Assembly (NCBI GenBank): GCA_012064415.1
Contig: SSNU01000237.1
Location: 1 to 64,000, forward strand
DNA length: 64,000 bases
Source: Gyrodactylus bullatarudis
Lineage: Eukaryota > Platyhelminthes > Monogenea > Gyrodactylidea > Gyrodactylidae
Direction of reading: 5' to 3'
Positions 50,201-59,200 of this stretch are shown in pieces. Made by a program: the position numbers and the translations under genes. Each line of letters begins with the position of its first letter. The first letter of the stretch is position 1. The notes under the pieces were generated by a model, which made no database searches, was not told where the DNA came from, and was given only the letters and a program-made list of their open reading frames with translations.

Positions 50201-53200
50201 TCAAAAACATCCGAAAATCCACTTAAATACATAATTTAGAAATATGTGAAAGAAATATATTTATAACCAAATACGCATTTCTCAAAGGATCATCAGTGGT
50301 CTCTCTTTGAAAATGATAAAAGTTTAATTTTGAATGAAAAATAATAATTTAAAATTTACAAAGAAATAGTATAAGTTAAAGATTATAAGAGTCATAAATG
50401 GAAATAAGAATATTATGTAAGCTGAAAATCTCATCGATCAACATTGTGACAATATACAATTGAAAATTGTATTCAAAACTCAGAGATTGTTCAGTTTAAT
50501 CCATGACAGGGATGACAGCACAGATGTGTGGGTGAAGGAGAAATTTTTCATCAACATGTATAAACCTAATTTGTGTGTTCAAAAGAATTATTCATTTAAT
50601 CTTCAACTACCGTGGCCTATGTGAGCTTTTTCACCTTTTTCTCTTCACTGTTGCTACTCATTGAAGAGTTTTTGGTGTTTTTTCAGCTTACATTATATTC
50701 TTATTTCCATTCATGACTCTTATAATCTTTAACTTTTACTATATTTCTTTGTAAATTGTAAATTATTATTTTTCATTCAAATTTTCAACTAATTTTTTGG
50801 GATTTGAATCAAATTCAGAATTTTACTCTGATTCCAAAAATATTAACTTTTTGTTGCCATGGGGTCGTAATTTTATTTGAGTGTAACAATAAAAATTTAT
50901 CATTCAATAGCGAATAAATCATACTCAAAATATGTTAAAAATCAAAGCGAACCGATTATTATTTCAGTAGTTATGAGGAATTTAGAGGTTGAAATTCAAT
51001 TTAAAAATGTGAAAATTTTGTAACAGAATCTTGTATTAATTTCAAATAAATGTTGTGCAAGCTTAGGATTCTTGATTAGAGCATTTTAGATAAGTAATTT
51101 TCAGTATCATCATAAGCATACATAATTATATACCGCGCCAAAGATTCGAACTGTGAATGAGTAAAAATAAAGTATTGTTTATCGATTACTGCTACGTCAG
51201 AAAAAACTTTTCCTATTTCCTAAAAATATTATGTCAGGTCTATGATTATTTTTTTCAAAATTACTTTGATTTTAAAGAATAATTTCCCCTTAGGCAAAAC
51301 AACTTAAAGAATCAGACTCTAGACTCAAAATTGTTAACGAGTCCATTGCTGGAATAAGAATTCTCAAGTTGTACGCATGGGAACCTTCATTCATTGAGAC
51401 AATATCGAATATACGCTCACAAGAAATGAAAAATGTTAGAGAGAAGGCATTTCTTGATAGTTTTATCGCAGGTATTTTCAATTTTGTGCCATATCTAGTG
51501 AGTTACCCTAAAAATAAGACCAAATCTATTCATTTCTATTCCCTATATTCAGACTGCTTTGACAACATTCGGCACATTTGTTATAATTTACGGGGATCAT
51601 GAGCTCACTCCGGATCGTGTGTTCACTTCCATTTCCCTTTTTAACATTCTCCGTTTTCCAATGTACATTCTACCTACGGTTGTGAACTCTCTCATCCAGG
51701 GAATAAATGCTACAAATCGTATTACAAAATTACTTCTCGAAACTGAACTCACAACTGATTATATCAGCCATGAGGATACGCCAGGGGTTGCTGCAGTCTT
51801 GGAACAAGCGACATTTTCCTGGAGTCGTAATGCTGAACCAGTCCTTCATAACATCACCTTGCATATACCAGAAGATCAATTCACGACTATTGTCGGATCA
51901 GTCGGATCTGGAAAGTCTTCCCTGCTTAGTGCACTCCTTGGCGAGATGGAATGTTTCAGTGGGCGTGTAAATATAAAGCATAAGAATATTGCATATGTTC
52001 CCCAAATTCCCTGGATATTTAATGCCACCATAAGGGATAATATTACTTTTCACAGAGCCTACAAGCCGGACAAGTATCAAAAAGTGATTGAAGCCTGTGC
52101 TCTCACTCAGGACTTTAATGATATGCCGAGTGGAGACCTAACCGAAATTGGCGAGAAAGGTATTAATCTCTCTGGAGGCCAAAAACAAAGGATAAGGTTA
52201 GTTCTTTCTGAATAAATACTAAATAAATTCGAATTGAATTTTATTTAGTCTGGCTCGAGCCTGTTATGCGGACCTTGATATTTATCTGTTGGATGACCCG
52301 ATATCTGCTGTTGACGCTCATGTGGCCAAGCATTTACTCAAAGAAGTTTTTGGCAAGACTGGTCTTTTAAATAAAAAGACTCGAATCATGGCGACACATA
52401 ACCCTGTCGCTCTTGTACATTGTGATAGGGTTGTTCTTATCCAGGATGGCCGACTCATTGAAATTGGAACTTATCGTCAAATGCTACAAAATCGAAATAG
52501 TCGTCTTAGCTATTTCCTAATGAAAAGCATCAAAATGGAAAGTGATTTTATTCGTTCCAATCGTCAGAGTTCCGACCTGGACAGTATTAATTTAGGACAG
52601 AATGAAAATGATAATTTGGATGATTCCTTAGATAAACTGCCGGAGAATATGATCTCGAAACTTCTCAAGGCTGTTGATGATGGAACCAAGAATATCAATC
52701 GTGAGTATCACCTGAATGAAAAATTCTAACTAATTAGAATTAATTACGTTAACTTAATCATACGGCATCCGGTTTTCAACCCATTCAGCCATTTGAACTT
52801 ATTTATAATGATCTTTTCTAATTACAGAGTGAATAAAAAAAGAAACCTTAGCACTAAGAGATTTGGACATTTATTAAAACAGGTCCTATTCTATCCTCTC
52901 AGATTTAAGATCATTAACTCTTTCGGTGCCGAGACTATTTCGAAATGTTTATAAAAACCAAAATTTAGCTATGAAGATACCAGGTTATTTGCCCAAAAAT
53001 ATTTGTACTAATGCAAGTTAACATTGTGGGCTTCAATTTAAACTTTAATCGATCCAGAAACCTATCGAACTGGTAGAGTTATGAAGATTCAAATATATGT
53101 CCATCGGCACCGAAAGGGTTAAGTTAACAGGTATTTTATTTTTGAATTGGAAAAAAACTATCAAAATTCTTATTGTTCAATATTCTTTCAATAATAACTG

Positions 53201-56200
53201 TATGTCTCTAGTTTCTGACGAAGAAGAGAACGACGGTAAGTTTGATGACAGAATTTTTCAAACTGATTTAATTTTATAAAATATTTTCGTGAGACACTGT
53301 AATATTTTCTTCCACTGCCCAACCCAAAAGACACAGAAATCTTCCTTCCTGAAAAAAGGAATATTGATTTTTGACTTCACGCCTTTGCTTTATTTTACTA
53401 ATCAGTTGACAATCTGCACATTTAGATTTTCCTGGTTCTTATTTTGTAATACGTGTTTAGAATTGAGAATGGCACACTAATGAGTATACCCGAAATAGAC
53501 ATCTTTGTAGAATGATCTGGTATCTTCCTATTTCACTACATCTCATGATATGCCATCTGACCGACATTTTTAGCCGTAACTAATTTATTGCCGAAAAGAG
53601 TTCTATTGAGTTACTTTTTTAAAACAAATTAACTTTACGTTTTGAATCTGAACACATCTTCTCAGATGTGCCTAACAAGTTCAATGTTTATTCAAAAACT
53701 GCATGCTTATTCTTGAGAGGAAAGCTCAGCTCTTCATATTGGAAACTGATATTTTATTCTATACTAGATCATTTCACGGGAACCATTGATCGCGAGGCAT
53801 GTATTAGCTCCATTGATGAAGTGTGTAACCAAGTGAATATTGGACAAGACCATCAGTCTCTGCATCTATCCCACACCAGTATTACAAACCAAAATAGTGG
53901 TCACTTGAAATCGATTACAACTGATGGTGGTTACCAGGATCATGCAGCTTTAGAGGAAGAAAATCAACATCAGTGTTGTCTCATTCATCAAAATCACTGT
54001 ATCCATTGTCATTGTAATCACTATGATCTCGAGGATCTGGAGGAAAAGACCAAGGAAATATTTGAAATTCAGGTAAATATTCAAACTTTTTGCATTTATC
54101 TCTCAAAAAATTTAGATTATTTCTACCTATTTATATAAAAATTATCTATATAATCTTTAAAAATATTTGCTAAATTCTGGTTATAAAAGGTAATCAACTT
54201 ATGCCGAACAACTCCCCGAAGAACTAATTGATTCAATATTAGTAAAATGTATTTGGCAACTAGAGTTTTTTTAAAAATACCTACAGAAAGTTAAGTCTTG
54301 TTCGAAAAAGCTCATCTTGAAGTCCTTATAAAACGGATAACTGAATTTTTTTTGGTTGATTAAAATTCATTTATCCATCTTAAAAATTTTCGATTTAGAT
54401 ATCCATTATAAACTTGTTAATTAAGTGAAAATTAAATTATTGAAAAATGTCTAAAATTTACCAAAATTACAGTAAAAATATTTCTATTGAAACATCTTAT
54501 TTTCATTGTAACACGAATATTTACCCCCTAATTAAGTACAGTATTAACAGTGAATTTTCACATTTTCACAAAAACTCACTTTTTTTCCTATCTAAATGTA
54601 TAGAAATCACTTGCTGCATTCTGATTGGTCGAGATAAATAATACTTAATTAGGGGGGTAAATATTCGTGTTTCAATAAAAATAAGATGTTTCAATAGAAA
54701 TATTTTTAATGTACATATTTTATAGGAGGTCGAAAATTTGTCATTATTCTATTTTTATATAGCAATTGTAAAAAATTATATATGAGCTAGAAATCTTGGT
54801 TAAGTTTTGATTTTTAGTTAGTGTTCTTCTCAAGTTTCATATTTTATAGTCGCAGCAAAAAGAATAGATTGAATTTGATGAATTTCATCAAATTTTGAAT
54901 AAAATGCAGTAAAAGTAGTTTTAATTGGAATATAACCAACCTTTTTCCAAGATAGTCAAGTACCTTCTACAGTGGATGAGACGCTTGTAACCTGAACTCT
55001 CTTCAATTTTATCTAAAAACCTTAATATTGGTAAAGATCTAAAAAAACCTTTAAAAACCTGAACCGTATATTTAACCTTTTCTGTTATTAGATGTAAAAA
55101 TATTCTAAAATATTTTCATCATTTTTCTTTGAAAAAAATCATATTCTAGTTGAAATTTTTCGATTCTTAATCTCATGTTAGTCACGTTAATATCTTTTTT
55201 TGATCTATAATTTTGTACTTTATTTTGAATTCAAGAATGAATCTAACAAGGACCATAGTCGGAAAGTTAGCAATCGAAAGGTTTCCTTGGCCAAAGTTAA
55301 ACAAATAATTTCCTCTCATCGTGACAGCCATTCAAAGCAAGCCCAGTTGACATCAGATTCTTCAGCTGTAGTCCCCTTGAGACTTTCGGAAAAGTGCAAT
55401 TGTCAATCTGACTCAAAAGAGGTCCAATCTAAAGGTTTGACACAGAACCAAGATCCTGAAGATGGAAATCTTATTGAAAAGGAGAAAATTATCGAAGGCC
55501 GTATAAAATTCTCGCTTATCAAGTTGTACTTTGTCTACTCTGGAATAATATTGTGTTCTGTTTTCTTGGCATTCATGATAATCTCACAACTTGCCTCGAT
55601 ATTCGGAACTGTCTGGTTATCCAAATGGTCCGATGATGTTGTCAAACGAGACAAGAACATTACAGAAAATGAAAGCTTCCAACTCATGAACGGGACAGAT
55701 AAATCAAGTCTGTGGAAAAATATTGGAGTCTACGCTTCCATCGGTATCATTGATAGTGAGTTCTATGTTACTTTTCCATAGCCTATTTTAGAATTAAATT
55801 TCAAAAGTAATAATAATTTCAATCGTGAGAATCTCCAAACTTTTCAACAGCCAAGATAGTCTAATACTTAATGAATTATTTGTTAATAATAGATAGATCT
55901 CTAAAGAATTTAGATTCCGTGAGGGAAAAATTTATAAATTATAAAGACAGATTTTCAAGAGTTTAATGCATTCATTCCAAATGCTTATGACATTATCTGT
56001 TCTTGATTATCCGTCTGCCCTGGCTTTTTATACAATTTCTAAAATGACAGATACAGTGGTCGCATTAATGCATTCACTTTAGCCTTTTTTGTATTCTTCT
56101 TTGGTTTGTATTTTTCGAATGATAATTGAAACCAAAGATTATTAATCGTATTCATAGAGATCAAATCTTTCCATTTGTTTTTACATTAGATTTTTACTAA

Positions 56201-59200
56201 TTTTTTTTCGAACGACCCCAATGAAAATCTTCATTGATACCATCCATTGCATATTCTTACTGTCTCTATCACTTTGCCAAAAATATCAAGATAAAATTTA
56301 AGATGGATATAAAGGGCCTTTATTATGAAAAGCAGCTAGAACAAAAAAATGTTGTAGAATATCTTGGTGGGCTAATCTAAACTTGAAAAAATTGATCTGA
56401 CAATAAATTGTTTAGCAAGAAAATGGGGCTAATAAGTTTGGAATTTCTCCTGTCTCAGAAGCAACCAACTCGGAAATTATTATGCTTTGTGATGTCAAGA
56501 ATCTAAAGGAGTCGAAACTCGAAGGTTACAAAATGAATAAGAAAACGTCAAAGAAAAAAAAATCCCAAAAGCTGAGATAAGATGTAACCTAGTGTCAAAT
56601 AAAATTATTTCATGTTAATTTTTGGAAATTTTCGGGGTCAATTTTCAGGGAAAAATATTCTCTTTGAAAATAACGCATTATTATTTTAATTATTTTCTTT
56701 TTACAGTACTTTTTTATGTAATCGGAAGTCTCATCTTTACAACTGCCCATGTCAAGGGTGCATCTAAGCTGCACAGTATCCTACTCAACAAGATTATGTC
56801 CGCTCCGATAGCCTTCTTTGACAAGACACCTCAGGGACGAATTCTGAATCGTTTCGCTGGCGATATTTCATCAATTGATAATAATTTGAGACAAGTCTTT
56901 GTTATAACAACTACATCATTCCTTCGCACCATTGGGACGATACTGCTCGCTTGTGTTGTAAACTTTTGGATCATAATTCCTTTCCTAATAATGATCATAG
57001 TTTACATTATTCTACAAGTAAGCTGATTCATTTGACATTCGGATTTCCCCTTTAATTGTTCATTGAGTCCAGTAGGGTAGGGTTGAATTTTTAACCTCAT
57101 TTTTCTACCAACTTTTCTGAAATAGTTAGTCATTTTATTTTATATTAAAGTTGGTTGATATGAAGTTGGGAATCTATGATTTTTAAAGAAATCTCGATAT
57201 TTTCATCAAGAATTCAAATTTGTTAAAGATTTTCTGGAATCCTACTCATGCTGCCAACTTTTACCATTTGAAGAAAAAAAATCTGAAAAAATTATTTTTA
57301 TGAAAAATATGGTAATTTTTCAAATTCCCATTTGGCGCCAAAATCCCATTTTTTCGAACTTTGAACCGAAAATTTTTATTGATTTGAAAGTGGGAGGCTA
57401 ATCGAAAGAGTTTTTTCAAACGATATTAAGGTTGAGCATAAGATCAGATTCAGTTGAATTGATTTTCTTTCTAATCTTCATCCTGAAAAAACTCTTTCGA
57501 TTAGCCTCCCACTTTCAAATCAATAAAAATTTTCGGTTCAAAGTTCGAAAAAATGGGATTTTGGCGCCAAATGGGAATTTGAAAAATTACCATATTTTTC
57601 ATAAAAATTATTTTTTTCAGATTTTTTTTCTTCAAATGGTAAAAGTGGGCAGCATGAGTAGGATTTCAGAAAATCTTTAACAAATTTGAATTCTTGATGA
57701 AAATATCGAGATTTCTTTAAAAATCATAGATTCCCAACTTCATATCAATTAGCTTTACTTCACCAAAATGTCATTCAGTTTTAAAATCCCAGAATCTTTC
57801 AAATCGCGCTCAATTTTCTATGAATATTTACTACACAATCACTAAAATCGGGTTTAGCTTGGATTTCAGAATTTATCAAAGCCGAGAATTTACGAATTTT
57901 TAGTATATAACACTTTTTACTCATACATACCATAATGAACTCGTGAAAAATCACTCTTAGCCTGGACTAGAATTTCAATTGACTACTTTTTTTATGTTAT
58001 TGCTAGAAATATTACGTTGCCACCTCGAGACAAATGAAAAGAATAGAATCAGTCACCAAGAGTCCTCTTTATTCTCATATATCTGAGGCCATGCAAGGAG
58101 CCGAGACAATTCGAGCCTTTGGAATGTCATCGAAATTCATTACAATTCAAAATCGTCTGCTAGACCAGACAAATTCTTCAGTTTATGCAATCAACTGTGG
58201 CTATCGCTGGCTTGCTGTGGTTCTCGAGGGCATTGGAAATCTTTTAGTTTTCATCGTCGCCTTATTCGCTGTCAGCACAAAGGGTGATGTAACACCGGGC
58301 GTTGTTGGCCTTGTCCTAACATACATGATTAATCTCACACCAATACTCAATTGGCTTGTCAGGATGATGTCGCAGTTGGAAGAGAATTTATGCTCGATAG
58401 AAAGAATTGATGAATACCTTCACATTGAATCTGAGGTTAGTACCAGTTCATATCTCATTAATTAATTTTGGTAAAAATCTATTTTTGATCCACATTTTTA
58501 CTTTAGTAAATTAATTTTCTTGAACTCTTATTGATGAGATGAACTCTAATTTCTCAATTTTTAGACAGGAAATTCTTATCATTTACAAGTTATGCGATAA
58601 ATAATGGGACTGAATACAAAAAATGATTTTTATTGAAAAAAGTTAAAAAAGATGAATTGGAAATCAGTGAATAAAGCTTCCCGATGAATTAATACATATC
58701 GTAAAAATATACGTACATTTTCATATACGTCCGGATAGTTGAAAATATTCATCAATTAAAATTATAACAAAAGAATTATATTCAAAGAGATATGTACATT
58801 TCGCCAGGTCTCGTCAGTCTCAATTCCTGGTTCAATATTTAATAAAATTGTTTTAATGAATTGTATTGAATGAAAATTGTAAAAAAATTTCTTTTGAGCA
58901 ATTCCAATTGATGAAAAACCAAAAAACTTTTCTAGTAGGTAGAAAAGAAAAATTTAAAATCAATTGGGCCATGGTAGTTCTAAATTGTGTGTATAGTTCT
59001 TTTGGATACATAGACTTGGATTTTCCTTCATGATATAGAATTTCTCTCTGATTTTAAGGTCCATACTTTGATCGCTTGAATTCTTACAAATTATCTTGAA
59101 ATTGCTTTCATTCGCCTCGCAACCGCACCTAACAATGTGTTTCTTAATTGATGAACTATTCTTGCCCAGATGTTCATTGATCCTTATCCCTAACCTTCTC

